From: Exiguobacterium alkaliphilum 12/1
GTDB taxonomy: Bacteria; Bacillota; Bacilli; Exiguobacteriales; Exiguobacteriaceae
NCBI RefSeq assembly: GCF_000714435.1
Contig: NZ_JJMW01000044.1
Span: 1 to 64,000 of the forward strand
Direction: 5' to 3'
DNA length: 64,000 bases
Shown: positions 9,529-18,656 of the stretch, in pieces
How the letters are laid out: the number at the start of each line of letters is the position of its first letter
Position numbering within the stretch: the first letter of the stretch is position 1
Notes under the pieces: generated by a model
The model's input: the letters and a program-made list of their open reading frames with translations, nothing else
What the model was told of the DNA's origin: nothing
The model's database searches: none
Program-made: the position numbers and the translations under genes

Positions 9529-10820
9529 CGTGAATCGCCTCCTTGTTTATGTCCGCCAATCAACCGCTGACGAGTGCGGAGCGGACTGTCTTTTAATAAG
9601 CTCGACGCCGGTCGAATCGTCCCGCGTCCGAACCGGACGTTCAATTGGTCGACGAGGTCGAGGAAATCGTATCGCCTTGCTTTCGCCCATTCGTCCTCGA
9701 AGAACGAGAGCTGGACATGGTCGCTCCGTGGCTCGAGCTTGCCGAGGGCGACCGAGACGTAGCGGACGGCCTCGGTCTCGTCCCAACTGTCGAGGAAGAG
9801 CGTCAACAAGACCGGCAAGAAGTCCTGCTCGTCCGCCGTGAAGCGGTCGAGCTTTTTTTGTTTACTGAAGCCGCGCCGTTCACTCGTCCGCGTATAGCGC
9901 ACGCCGAGATGGACACTCCCACCGACGAGCCCGGCTTGCCGATTGCGCATCCCGACCTCGACGGCAATCGCCTGCAAGACGAGCCGAATCGAGGCGTAGG
10001 TCGTGTAATCTTTCATGAGCGTGATGCCGTGCCCAATCGTCCGCGGTCGTTGCCGCTGCGCCCCGAACAACGAGCTCGGGGGCAGAATCGTCGGGGACTC
10101 GTCGATGCCCCAGGCGTGATGCCACAGCTCGGCGCCGATGACGCCGAATTTCTCGTGCAACACGTCGAGCGGATAGTGAGCGAGGTCCCCGATCGTGAAG
10201 ATGCCGAGCCGCTGCAAGTGGACGGCCATCTTCGCCCCGACGCCCCACATCTTTTCAATCGGTGCCGGATGGACCAGTTTCTCGACATCGTGGAGGAGGC
10301 ACCGGGCGACACCCGTCTTCTTCCCGTGCAAATCGAGGACGAGCTTGGCGAGGACGTTGTTCGGCCCGATGCCGATCGTGACCGGGATGCCCGTATAGCG
10401 GAAGACGGTCGAACGGATGAGGCGGGCGACGTGCTCGTCGTTCCCGAACAGCCGCTCGGTGCCGGTCAAATCGACGAGCGTCTCGTCAATCGAGTAGACG
10501 CGGATCGCTTCGGGCGGCGCGAACTGGTGCAGGATGTGGACGATTTGCACGGAAACGTTCAAGTAATGGCTCATCCGCGCCTCGGCGTAGAGGACGTGCT
10601 TCCGATCCTGCCACGGCAAGCGGTCGATGTGGAATCGCCTCGATCCGGTCTTGATGCCGAGCCGTTTCATTGGCGGGGTCGCGGCGAGGACGAGCGCGCC
10701 GCTGTCCTCGAGGTTCGACAGCACGACGAGCTTCGTCTTGTACGGGTTCAGGTTGCGAGCGGCACACTCGCAGCTCGCGTAGAAGGAGACGCTGTCGATA
10801 CAAAAAATCCGACGACGCAT
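9525..10820 (-). CDS. uvrX: Y-family DNA polymerase, UvrX/YqjW type
   Basis: About 431 aa. An error-prone lesion-bypass polymerase is indicated by the palm motifs [12 protein letters not shown] at the N-terminus (first catalytic Asp) and [12 protein letters not shown] (acidic pair). These are followed by [14 protein letters not shown], a helix-hairpin-helix [16 protein letters not shown] and a little-finger domain. The C-terminal QLSFFEDE could be a sliding-clamp-binding segment (inference). The MRRRIF start at 10820 fits the AAAGGAG site with 8-nt spacing better than upstream ATGs. A perfect SOS box lies just upstream. The YolD-like gene is coupled downstream. Confidence 0.92.
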   Translation of the reverse strand: MRRRIFCIDSVSFYASCECAARNLNPYKTKLVVLSNLEDSGALVLAATPPMKRLGIKTGSRRFHIDRLPWQDRKHVLYAEARMSHYLNVSVQIVHILHQFAPPEAIRVYSIDETLVDLTGTERLFGNDEHVARLIRSTVFRYTGIPVTIGIGPNNVLAKLVLDLHGKKTGVARCLLHDVEKLVHPAPIEKMWGVGAKMAVHLQRLGIFTIGDLAHYPLDVLHEKFGVIGAELWHHAWGIDESPTILPPSSLFGAQRQRPRTIGHGITLMKDYTTYASIRLVLQAIAVEVGMRNRQAGLVGGSVHLGVRYTRTSERRGFSKQKKLDRFTADEQDFLPVLLTLFLDSWDETEAVRYVSVALGKLEPRSDHVQLSFFEDEWAKARRYDFLDLVDQLNVRFGRGTIRPASSLLKDSPLRTRQRLIGGHKQGGDSR

Positions 10821-10838
10821 CGTCATCACTCCTTTTAC

Positions 10839-10850
10839 GAACAAATGTTC
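10839..10850 (-). promoter_or_regulatory. LexA (DinR) SOS box
   Basis: GAACAAATGTTC is an exact, fully palindromic GAAC-N4-GTTC site, the Firmicute LexA/DinR operator. It lies about 19 bp upstream of the uvrX start codon. Confidence 0.9.
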
Positions 10851-11069
10851 TGTTTTTTTCATCGTAACACGGTCTCATCCCGTCTCAAATACTAATTTGA
10901 AAATAAATTTGTAAACACTTTTTGAAAATTACCCAATTTTTATATGAATTTCATAAATCAAAAACCATCTTTTAGGAAGAATTCGTAAAAAAGTCTCCGA
11001 AATGGTCCAGTTTTCGCTATAATAGACGGGTATGGAATTGACGAATGTGAGATAGATGGAGGCTATAAC

Positions 11070-13436
11070 GTGATCCAATTTGTAAAACAATTGACGAATG
11101 ATCAAAGCCGGCGCTTGAAAGGGTACGAACGACGCGTCGCACGCATCAACGACTTAGAACAAACAATCCAAGCCCTCTCGGACGACGAGATGCGGACCTA
11201 TACCGATACATTGAAACAACGAATCGCGGACGGGGCGAAAGTCGACGACATCGCCGAAGAAGGGTTCGCCCTCGTCCGTGAGGCGGCCGTGCGCGTCTTA
11301 GGCATGCGTCACTATGACGTCCAGCTCATCGGTGGCTTTGCCCTCCTTGAAGGAAACATCTCGGAGATGCCGACCGGGGAAGGGAAGACGCTCGTCGCGG
11401 CGCTCCCGAGTTACGTCAAGGCGCTCGAAGGAAAAGGCGTCCACGTCATCACCGTGAACGAATACCTCGCGACGCGTGACGCGAACCAAATCGGACAGAT
11501 CCATGACTTCCTTGGCCTCACGGTCGGGTTGAACGTGCCGGAAATGGAGCCGGACGCGAAGCGTGAGGCGTATCAGGCCGACATCACGTACGGCGTCGGG
11601 ACCGAGTTCGGGTTCGACTACTTGCGTGACCACTTGGTCGGTGCACCGGAAGAGCGCGTCCAGCGCCCGTTCCATTTCGCCATCATCGATGAAGTCGACA
11701 GCATCTTGATTGACGAGGCGAAGACGCCGCTCATCATCGCCCAAAAAGACCGCTCACACATCCGCTTGAAGGCGCTCGCGCAACGCGTCGTCACCGAGTT
11801 CGACGAAGCCGACTACGAGGTCGACCTCGAGTCGAAATCGACGGCGTTCACGGAGTCGGGCATCTTGAAGATTGAAGATATGTTCGCCATCGACAACTTG
11901 TTCAGCGCCGAGCATCAAGTGTTGTACCATTACCTCGTGCAGGCGCTCCGGGCGAACGTCTTGTTCGAGCTCGACGTCGACTATATCGTCAAAGAAGACA
12001 AGATCGAGCTGATCGACTTGTTCACGGGCCGCATCATGGAAGGCCGAAGCCTTTCAGAAGGGCTCCATCAGGCGCTCGAGGCGAAAGAAGGCGTCACCAT
12101 CACCGAGGAGAACAAGACGACGGCGGAAATCACGATTCAGCACTACTTCCGGATGTACCCGCTCATCGGCGGCATGACGGGGACGGCGCAGACGTCACGC
12201 CAAGAGTTCTTGAAGACGTACAACATGGACGTCGTCCAAGTGCCGACGAACCGGCCGCGTCTCCGCGAGGACCATCCGGACCGCATCTTCATGACGATCG
12301 AGCAGAAGTACGCGGCCGTGACGGAGAAAGTCGTCGCGCTCCACGAGACGGGACGCCCGGTATTGATCGGCACGACGTCAATCGCCCAATCGGAAGCGAT
12401 CAGCAAGCACTTGTCGAAGAAGCGCATCAAGCACGAGGTGTTGAACGCGAAGACGGTGACGCAAGAAGCAGACATCATCGCCGAGGCCGGGCAGTACGGC
12501 AAAGTGACGATCGCGACGAACATGGCCGGACGTGGGACGGACATCATGCTCGACGCGAAATCGAAAGAGGCGGGCGGTCTGTTCGTCGTCGGGACGGAGC
12601 GCCACGAGTCGCAACGTGTCGACAACCAGCTCCGCGGACGTTCGGGCCGTCAAGGCGACCCGGGCGCGACCCAGTTCTTCGTCTCGCTCGAAGACGAGAT
12701 CGTCAAACGGTACGCGATTCAAAAACTGGAGCGCATCGAGAAGAAGTTGAAGCCGGATGCGCATGGCGAAGTCCCTGCGAAAGAGGCGGCCGACATCATC
12801 GAATACGCGCAGACGACGATTGAAGGAATCGGTGTCTCGATTCGTGACTACTTGTTCAAGCTCGATGACGTCTTGAACGAGCAGCGCAACATCGTCTACA
12901 CGATTCGCGACCAGGCCGTCAACGCCGATGCGGACGCGATCAAGAAGAACGTCCTCGGCATGATGCGCCTCGCCATCGAGAACAGCATCGATATGCATGT
13001 GACGGACGAGCTCGTCCCGGAAGAATGGCCAATCGACGAGTTGAAGGCCGATCTCCGTTACTTGACGATGCGCGAGCCGGTCTGGTCGGACGCGGTCGCC
13101 GATACGTTCGAACTGAAAGCCGAGCTCAAAGGCTTCACGGATGACATCATCGCGACGGCCGAGACACGCCTCGAAGGCGACGAGGTCGTCCACTTCGTCA
13201 AAGAGTCGCTCCTCCGTGCCCTCGACATGAAATGGACGGATCACTTGACGATGATGAGCGGATTGAAAGAAGGGATTGGCCTTCGCAGCTACGCGCAGGA
13301 AGACCCGGGCCGTCAATTCGGAAAAGAAGGTCTCGAGATCTTCGAACAGACGTATGTGAACATCGCGCGTGACGTGACGATGGAAGTATGCCAGCTCGAC
13401 CGCTACTTCGCGGCGCCGGTAGAGGAGGAAGCGTGA
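11070..13436 (+). CDS. secA2: Accessory preprotein translocase ATPase SecA2
   Basis: 788 aa. Walker A MPTGEGKTLVAAL (GEGKT at 103-107), DEVDSILIDEAKTPLI, the helicase motif TNMAGRGTDI and QLRGRSGRQGDPG are all SecA hallmarks. It is shorter than housekeeping SecA and ends QLDRYFAAPVEEEA without the C-terminal CxC..CH zinc tail, which is typical of SecA2. It is coupled to a protein with duplicated SLAP-type domains (TGA/ATG overlap), the pairing known from Bacillus S-layer export. It should power export of a subset of cell-surface proteins. A good -10 (TATAAT, 11018-11023) lies upstream, with a poor -35. Confidence 0.92.
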   Translation: MIQFVKQLTNDQSRRLKGYERRVARINDLEQTIQALSDDEMRTYTDTLKQRIADGAKVDDIAEEGFALVREAAVRVLGMRHYDVQLIGGFALLEGNISEMPTGEGKTLVAALPSYVKALEGKGVHVITVNEYLATRDANQIGQIHDFLGLTVGLNVPEMEPDAKREAYQADITYGVGTEFGFDYLRDHLVGAPEERVQRPFHFAIIDEVDSILIDEAKTPLIIAQKDRSHIRLKALAQRVVTEFDEADYEVDLESKSTAFTESGILKIEDMFAIDNLFSAEHQVLYHYLVQALRANVLFELDVDYIVKEDKIELIDLFTGRIMEGRSLSEGLHQALEAKEGVTITEENKTTAEITIQHYFRMYPLIGGMTGTAQTSRQEFLKTYNMDVVQVPTNRPRLREDHPDRIFMTIEQKYAAVTEKVVALHETGRPVLIGTTSIAQSEAISKHLSKKRIKHEVLNAKTVTQEADIIAEAGQYGKVTIATNMAGRGTDIMLDAKSKEAGGLFVVGTERHESQRVDNQLRGRSGRQGDPGATQFFVSLEDEIVKRYAIQKLERIEKKLKPDAHGEVPAKEAADIIEYAQTTIEGIGVSIRDYLFKLDDVLNEQRNIVYTIRDQAVNADADAIKKNVLGMMRLAIENSIDMHVTDELVPEEWPIDELKADLRYLTMREPVWSDAVADTFELKAELKGFTDDIIATAETRLEGDEVVHFVKESLLRALDMKWTDHLTMMSGLKEGIGLRSYAQEDPGRQFGKEGLEIFEQTYVNIARDVTMEVCQLDRYFAAPVEEEA

Positions 13437-14239
13437 TGTTAGGATTTCGTAAACGTAAACAGATTGAAACGAACAAAGCCGAAGGGGAGCGCCAGCTGAC
13501 GCTCGTGTTCGACGACGAGATGGGGATCCCGAAAGAGGACGAGTACGTGTTCCGCTATCATGCGAAGCGCCTCCCGAACCTGCTCGAGAACCAATTGTCG
13601 ATCGAGCTGTTGAACGCCGAACTGTTGTCTGAAGGGTTGTCAATCGTCGCCTTGTTCCGCAACACGCTCCCGGGCTCGTTCGAGATTGACGAGTTACCGG
13701 TGTTGCTCCTCGATGCGAACAACGTGCCGCTTGGCCGGAAAGTGCTCAGCCGCGTCGACTTGCCGAACTTCGAGCCGTGGACGAGTAAGCCGGTCTACCT
13801 CGACTTCTTCGCCGACGAGTTGTTCGGGGACTTCGAACTGAACGACTCGATGCGCCTCGTCTTCCAGATGAACCCGATTGACCCGCTCCAGACGGTGTCG
13901 GATGCAGAGCGGGCCTCGTTCTCGCCAGCCGCCTGGGAACAGCTCGCTCGGACGAACGTGTCGACTCCGCCGGTCGGCGAAAACGAGTTCAACATGATGC
14001 TCGTCCACGTCGAGACAGACGCGACGGACGTGACAGCGACGCTGTTGCTCCGTAACGGCTATGCCCAAGACTTAAACGTCGAACAGTTGCCGCTCGAACT
14101 GATGAGCGGGGACGAAGCGGTCGCCTTGACGGTCGTCCGCCTCACAGAAGCCGTGCGCGGGAAACATGCCTACCCGGTGCAGGCAAGGTTCGAAGGAATT
14201 GAAGCAACCGGGCCATTCACGGTCCGAATCAAGCAATGA
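13436..14239 (+). CDS. slaP: Accessory Sec system S-layer assembly protein (SlaP-like)
   Basis: The 267-aa cytosolic protein has two related modules. The first (about 60-140: IELLNAELLSEGLSIVALFR, then ELPVLLLDANNVPLGRKV) is matched by a second (about 185-265: FNMMLVHVETDATDVTATLL, then QLPLELMSGDEAVALTVV). This duplicated SLAP-type layout, next to SecA2, matches the accessory Sec S-layer assembly family; SlaP in Bacillus anthracis assists SecA2-dependent S-layer secretion. The start ATG shares a base with the secA2 stop and has a GAGGAGGAA site. An in-frame upstream start inside secA2 is rejected. No S-layer cargo gene is visible nearby. Confidence 0.82.
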   Translation: MLGFRKRKQIETNKAEGERQLTLVFDDEMGIPKEDEYVFRYHAKRLPNLLENQLSIELLNAELLSEGLSIVALFRNTLPGSFEIDELPVLLLDANNVPLGRKVLSRVDLPNFEPWTSKPVYLDFFADELFGDFELNDSMRLVFQMNPIDPLQTVSDAERASFSPAAWEQLARTNVSTPPVGENEFNMMLVHVETDATDVTATLLLRNGYAQDLNVEQLPLELMSGDEAVALTVVRLTEAVRGKHAYPVQARFEGIEATGPFTVRIKQ

Positions 14240-14240
14240 A

Positions 14241-14279
14241 AAAAGCTCAACTTCTCCGCTTGGAGTGGTTGAGCTTTTT
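14241..14279. terminator. Terminator after slaP
   Basis: AAAAGCTCAAC (14241-14251) pairs with GTTGAGCTTTT (14268-14278). The stem has T and A runs on both sides, so it can also serve the convergent small gene. Confidence 0.9.
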
Positions 14280-14286
14280 CGTGTAC

Positions 14287-14523
14287 CTATTCAGACGGGG
14301 TATAGATGCGGTCCGTATCCGTGTCTAGGACGAAATCGATGCTCATCTCGTCTGAACAAGGAATCCGATCAAAGCGATGGAGCCGACAAAACATGTCCGG
14401 AAAGTCTTGTATATCCGTCACCCCGTTTTTCGTTTGTCGATACATTTCCCTTACTCTCTGTTTGGAGCACTTCTTTCCGCTCAAGTAAACGCTCCCCCAA
14501 TAGCCATCGATTTCAATAATCAA
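14287..14523 (-). CDS. Small hypothetical protein, 78 aa
   Basis: Convergent to slaP and ending at its terminator. It begins with TTG, placed 6 nt after a GAGGAGAGGG ribosome site. The product is small and soluble with two cysteines in the middle (KKCSKQR, MFCRLHR) and an acidic C-terminus (DFVLDTDTDRIYTPSE). I do not recognise a family. The strong ribosome site and the shared terminator are the main support. Confidence 0.55.
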   Translation of the reverse strand: MIIEIDGYWGSVYLSGKKCSKQRVREMYRQTKNGVTDIQDFPDMFCRLHRFDRIPCSDEMSIDFVLDTDTDRIYTPSE

Positions 14524-14665
14524 CGAGATCCCTCTCCTCGCAAATAATGTACTTTCATCTTAGTCTAAATCTCCGTCAAGTTTTACAAAAAATAATGGTG
14601 ACGTTTACAAACGGGTGGTATAGTGAAGGAGGTTAGGCCATTTTTTGTAAAAAGGGGAAATAAAC

Positions 14666-16951
14666 ATGAAAACAGCCTTGAAATGGACGATTGCGACGGC
14701 ACTCGTATTGCCGGCGACGTTACCGCTGCACGCACCGAACGTACTCGCGTCAGAGGACGTCGTGAAGCTCCGCTTCCTAGAGACGACGGATCTACATACG
14801 AACATCACGAACTACGACTATTTCCAAGACAAAGTCGACAACACGATCGGCTTGACGAAAGTCGCGACGCTTATCAAACAGCACCGCGCGGAAGCTGGGG
14901 CAGACAACACGTTCCTGTTCGATAACGGGGATACGATTCAAGGGACACCGTTCGGCGATTACGTGCGGGAAGTGCACCAAAACAACCCGGGCACGTTCGA
15001 GCACCCGATGTACAAGGCGATGGCGGCACTTGATTATGATGCGGTCACACTCGGGAACCACGAGTTCAACTTCGGACTCGAGTTTTTGTATGACGTGATG
15101 GAAGGGTCGAAAGGGAAGCTTCGTTTCGTCACCTCGAACGTCAAGGATTTAGAAGGGAATCCAATCGTGTCGAAGTTCAACGTTGACGGACAAGAGGTCC
15201 AAATCATCGAGCGGACGGTCACGGATACGGACGGGGAGACCCATACGATTAAAGTCGGTGTGTTCGGCGTCGTGCCACCGAAAATCATGTCATGGGACTC
15301 GGGGAACCTGCAAGGCCGCGTGACGGCGGAGAACATCATCCCGTCGGCCCGCGAAGCCGTCAGTAAATTGAAAGCACAAGGCGCGGACGTCGTCGTCGCC
15401 CTCGCGCACTCAGGAATCGGCGAAAGCGCCGCCCTCGCTGACGAGCAACGTGACGACGAAGAGAACGTCGGCTACGCCCTCACGAAAATCGATGGGCTCG
15501 ACATGGTCATGACCGGTCACCAGCATGGACGCTTCCCGGACGCGAACGGTATGTTCGCATCGTTCCCGAACGTCGACATGGCGAAAGGGACGATTAACGG
15601 CAAGCCGGTCGTCATGGCGAACAACCAAGGGAAAGATTTAGGCGTCATCGACTTCGAACTCGAGAAAGTGGACGGGGCATGGCGTGTCCTCGATGCGACG
15701 GCCAAGCTCGACACGATTACGGCGAACACGCCGGTCGATGCCGAGATTCAAGCAATCATCGAAGACGACCACCGGGCCACGATCGAGTACATCAACCGTC
15801 CGGTCGGCGAGATTCAAGACGACATCCAAAGCTATTTCGCGCTCGTCCGTGACGATTCATCGGTGCAATTCGTGACGAACGCGCAGAAATGGTTCGTCGA
15901 GAAAGAGCTCGAGACGAACCCGGACCTCGCCCCGTATAAAGGGTTGCCACTCCTCTCGGCCGGTGCGCCGTTCAAGGCGGGCGGACGCGAGTTGACGGAT
16001 GCGGGCTACTATACGAACATCCCGAAAGGTCAAATCGCGCTCAAGAACGTGGCGGACTTGTACGTCTATCCGAACACGCTCGAAGTCGTCAAAGTGACCG
16101 GGCAAGACGTCATGGACTGGCTCGAGATGTCGGCCGGGGCGTATAAAGAAGTGAAGGCGGACGGGGAACCGCTCTTGAACCTCGCGTTCCGCAGCTACAA
16201 CTTCGACATCTTGGACGGATTGACGTATGAGATCGATGTGACGGGTCCAGCGAAATTCGATGTCGGCGGGAAACTCGTCAACGCTTCGGCGAACCGCGTG
16301 AAGAACGTCGAATATAACGGCAAGCCAATCACGATGGATCAAGAGTTCTTGGTCGCGACGAACAACTACCGCGCCGGATCGTCTTCGTTCCCAGGCCTTA
16401 ACGGCGGCAACAGCATCGTTTATCGTTCGGCATACGAGACACGGAACGTCATTTCGGACTACATCATCGCCAGCCGTGGTGCCGTCGATTATAAAGCCGA
16501 TGACAACTGGAAAGTCGTCGCCGACGCGAAACGCCTCGCGACGTTCGAGACGGCGGACGCTGGCAAGCAGTACGTCGACCTATACGAAGGCATCGAAGCG
16601 ACCGACGCGACACGCGTTGATGCGGCCGGACGTCTCTTCCGTTCGTACACGATCGCACTCGATCCGGTGACGGAAGCCGAGCAAGTCGAGCTCGTCCTCT
16701 CGGTCGACACGATCAAGCCGGGTGCGAAAGCTGTGACGGGTGTCACGACGGCGAACGCGACCGTCACATTGAAAGACGGAAAGCACGTTCTCGCGACAAC
16801 GAAAGCGAAAGCGGACGGCACGTATGCACTGTCTGTGAAACCGCTCAAGCTTCGCCAAACGGTGACGGTCGTCAGTGAACTCGACGGTCAAACGAAAGAA
16901 GAAACGAAAGTCGTCGGAGCCGGACATGTCGGTGTCCCGGCTCTTCGATAA
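14666..16951 (+). CDS. cpdB: Secreted 2',3'-cyclic-nucleotide phosphodiesterase / 3'-nucleotidase
   Basis: 761 aa. A signal peptide ends near VLASED (about 29). The metallophosphoesterase domain has ETTDLHTNI, NGDTIQGTPFGDY, LGNHEFNFG, ALAHSG and MTGHQHGRFP, which are the metal ligands of the family. The 5'-nucleotidase C-terminal domain follows, with GAPFKAGGRE and ATNNYRAGSSSFPG. The last 80 residues form an Ig-like module (AVTGVTTANATVTLKDG). It likely releases phosphate and nucleosides outside the cell. The end lacks an LPxTG motif, so attachment, if any, is by another route. The AAGGGGAAA site precedes the ATG. It has its own terminator. Confidence 0.88.
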   Translation: MKTALKWTIATALVLPATLPLHAPNVLASEDVVKLRFLETTDLHTNITNYDYFQDKVDNTIGLTKVATLIKQHRAEAGADNTFLFDNGDTIQGTPFGDYVREVHQNNPGTFEHPMYKAMAALDYDAVTLGNHEFNFGLEFLYDVMEGSKGKLRFVTSNVKDLEGNPIVSKFNVDGQEVQIIERTVTDTDGETHTIKVGVFGVVPPKIMSWDSGNLQGRVTAENIIPSAREAVSKLKAQGADVVVALAHSGIGESAALADEQRDDEENVGYALTKIDGLDMVMTGHQHGRFPDANGMFASFPNVDMAKGTINGKPVVMANNQGKDLGVIDFELEKVDGAWRVLDATAKLDTITANTPVDAEIQAIIEDDHRATIEYINRPVGEIQDDIQSYFALVRDDSSVQFVTNAQKWFVEKELETNPDLAPYKGLPLLSAGAPFKAGGRELTDAGYYTNIPKGQIALKNVADLYVYPNTLEVVKVTGQDVMDWLEMSAGAYKEVKADGEPLLNLAFRSYNFDILDGLTYEIDVTGPAKFDVGGKLVNASANRVKNVEYNGKPITMDQEFLVATNNYRAGSSSFPGLNGGNSIVYRSAYETRNVISDYIIASRGAVDYKADDNWKVVADAKRLATFETADAGKQYVDLYEGIEATDATRVDAAGRLFRSYTIALDPVTEAEQVELVLSVDTIKPGAKAVTGVTTANATVTLKDGKHVLATTKAKADGTYALSVKPLKLRQTVTVVSELDGQTKEETKVVGAGHVGVPALR

Positions 16952-16962
16952 GCAATGAATGA

Positions 16963-16990
16963 GCCCTCAGTTTTGAGGGCTTTATTTTGT
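16963..16990 (+). terminator. Terminator after cpdB
   Basis: GCCCTCA (16963-16969) pairs with TGAGGGC (16974-16980), then TTTATTTTGT. Confidence 0.85.
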
Positions 16991-17013
16991 GTCAAAAAAG
17001 TGAATGAAACCCC

Positions 17014-17042
17014 TTACATAAATTATGGAAGTGATATATAAT
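17014..17042 (+). promoter_or_regulatory. Sigma-A promoter of cstA
   Basis: TTACAT (17014-17019), a 17-bp spacer, then TATAAT (17037-17042). The predicted start of transcription falls in the cre site just downstream. Confidence 0.7.
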
Positions 17043-17048
17043 CAACAA

Positions 17049-17062
17049 TGTAATCGGTTACA
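17049..17062 (+). promoter_or_regulatory. CcpA cre site in front of cstA
   Basis: TGTAATCGGTTACA matches the consensus TGWAANCGNTNWCA at every position and overlaps the expected +1. This placement implies CcpA-mediated repression by blocking the promoter. Confidence 0.82.
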
Positions 17063-17121
17063 TAGGATATGTAAACCAATGGGCCAACGGGGCCACATAC
17101 GTAATAAAGGGGACAGCAATC

Positions 17122-18564
17122 ATGGTTACATTTTTTATCGCCATCGCGATCCTACTAATCGGGTATCGCATTTACGGCCGTTACGTCGAGAAGACGTTCG
17201 GCATCAAGGAAGAGCGGACGACGCCCGCTTACGCGTCACAGGACGGCATCGACTACGTGCCGATGGGCAAGAAACGGAACTCGATGATTCAGCTGTTGAA
17301 CATCGCCGGCGTTGGGCCGATCTTCGGGCCGATCATGGGGGCGCTCTACGGCCCGGTCGCGTTCCTTTGGATCGTCTTCGGGTCAATCTTCGCCGGGGCC
17401 GTGCACGACTATTTGACAGGGATGATCTCGCTTCGTAACAACGGGGCGCACTTGCCGCAGCTCGCCGAGAAGTTCCTCGGCCGCTCGCTCCGCCATATCG
17501 TCAACGGGTTCGCCTTGCTCTTACTTCTCTTGGTCGGGACGGTGTTCGTCACGTCACCGAGTAACATGATTAACAACTTGTTCGGTGGGGACGCGTCGAC
17601 GCTCATCTTCGTCATCTTCGCCATCTTCGCTTACTACATTTTGGCGACGCTCCTCCCAGTCGATAAAATCATCGGCCGCATCTACCCGTTCTTCGGTGCG
17701 CTCCTGTTGATTAGCGCCGTCGGCATCGGGGTCAGCCTGTTCGCACAAGGCTACAAGGTTCCAGAGATGTCACTGACGAACATGCATCCGGACGGCCTTC
17801 CGATTTGGCCGCTCCTCTTCTTCACGATCTCATGTGGGGCGCTCTCTGGCTTCCATGCGACCCAGTCGCCAATCATTTCGCGGACGACGATGAAAGAAAG
17901 CAACGGACGCTCGATCTTCTACGGCATGATGATCGTCGAAGCGGTCATCGCGATGGTATGGGCCGGTGCGGCCATGGCCATCTTCGAACCGGGGGAGCTT
18001 CTCGGGATGATTCAAGCGGGCACACCAGCGCTCGTCGTGCAAGAAGTGGCGACGCTCATGCTCGGTAGCATCGGCGGCACGCTCGCCATCCTCGGTGTCA
18101 TCGTCTTGCCGATCACGTCCGGCGACACGGCGTTCCGTAGCGCCCGGATGATCATCGCCGACTACTTGAAAATCGCACAGAAGAAGTTCTCGTCACGCCT
18201 TTGGATCGCGCTTCCGCTCTTCGCCATCTCGTACGTCTTGACGAACATGGACTTCCAGATGCTCTGGCAGTACTTCAACTGGGCGAACCAGACGACGGCC
18301 GTCATCGCGCTATTCGTCGGGGCGATGTACTTGTACATCAAGGGACGCAATCACTACATCGCGCTCATCCCGGGCACGTTCATGCTGTATGCGGTCTGGT
18401 TCTATATCTTGACGGCGCCAATCGGCTTTAAGATGGACGGACCGATTCCGTACGTCATCGCCACGATTGGTACGATCACGTTGCTCGTCCTGTTCCACTT
18501 GCGCGCACGGGCGATGCGGGCACAGAACATGGAATGTGACGTTCCGGTGAAAGAAGTCGCATAA
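17122..18564 (+). CDS. cstA: CstA-family carbon-starvation / peptide or pyruvate transporter
   Basis: 480 aa, polytopic, with about twelve hydrophobic segments. It has the CstA core motifs QLLNIAGVGPIFGPIMGALYGP and HDYLTGMISLRNNGAHLPQL near the N-terminus and PITSGDTAFRSARMIIADY later. It is shorter than the enterobacterial CstA (about 700 aa) and corresponds to the compact Gram-positive form. Family members import peptides or pyruvate when preferred carbon runs out, and the perfect cre site at the promoter fits that role. Monocistronic, with a following hairpin terminator. Exact substrate is not decidable here. Confidence 0.88.
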   Translation: MVTFFIAIAILLIGYRIYGRYVEKTFGIKEERTTPAYASQDGIDYVPMGKKRNSMIQLLNIAGVGPIFGPIMGALYGPVAFLWIVFGSIFAGAVHDYLTGMISLRNNGAHLPQLAEKFLGRSLRHIVNGFALLLLLLVGTVFVTSPSNMINNLFGGDASTLIFVIFAIFAYYILATLLPVDKIIGRIYPFFGALLLISAVGIGVSLFAQGYKVPEMSLTNMHPDGLPIWPLLFFTISCGALSGFHATQSPIISRTTMKESNGRSIFYGMMIVEAVIAMVWAGAAMAIFEPGELLGMIQAGTPALVVQEVATLMLGSIGGTLAILGVIVLPITSGDTAFRSARMIIADYLKIAQKKFSSRLWIALPLFAISYVLTNMDFQMLWQYFNWANQTTAVIALFVGAMYLYIKGRNHYIALIPGTFMLYAVWFYILTAPIGFKMDGPIPYVIATIGTITLLVLFHLRARAMRAQNMECDVPVKEVA

Positions 18565-18571
18565 CGAATCG

Positions 18572-18600
18572 ACATGGGCCCTCGCGACCCATGTTTTTGT
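18572..18600 (+). terminator. Terminator after cstA
   Basis: ACATGGG (18572-18578) pairs with CCCATGT (18588-18594), followed by TTTTGTTT. Confidence 0.8.
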
Positions 18601-18656
18601 TTGCAACGAAATCGGGAAATGACCATACTAGAGGAATACAGAAAGGTGGGACCCGA

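Noticed and set aside
9645-10895. 416-codon plus-strand open frame opposite uvrX
   Set aside because: The opposite strand encodes complete Y-polymerase motifs and an SOS box. The translation is Arg/Asp-rich without domain features.
12378-13643. 421-codon minus-strand open frame opposite secA2
   Set aside because: secA2 motifs are intact in the other direction. This frame spans two real genes and has no own signals.
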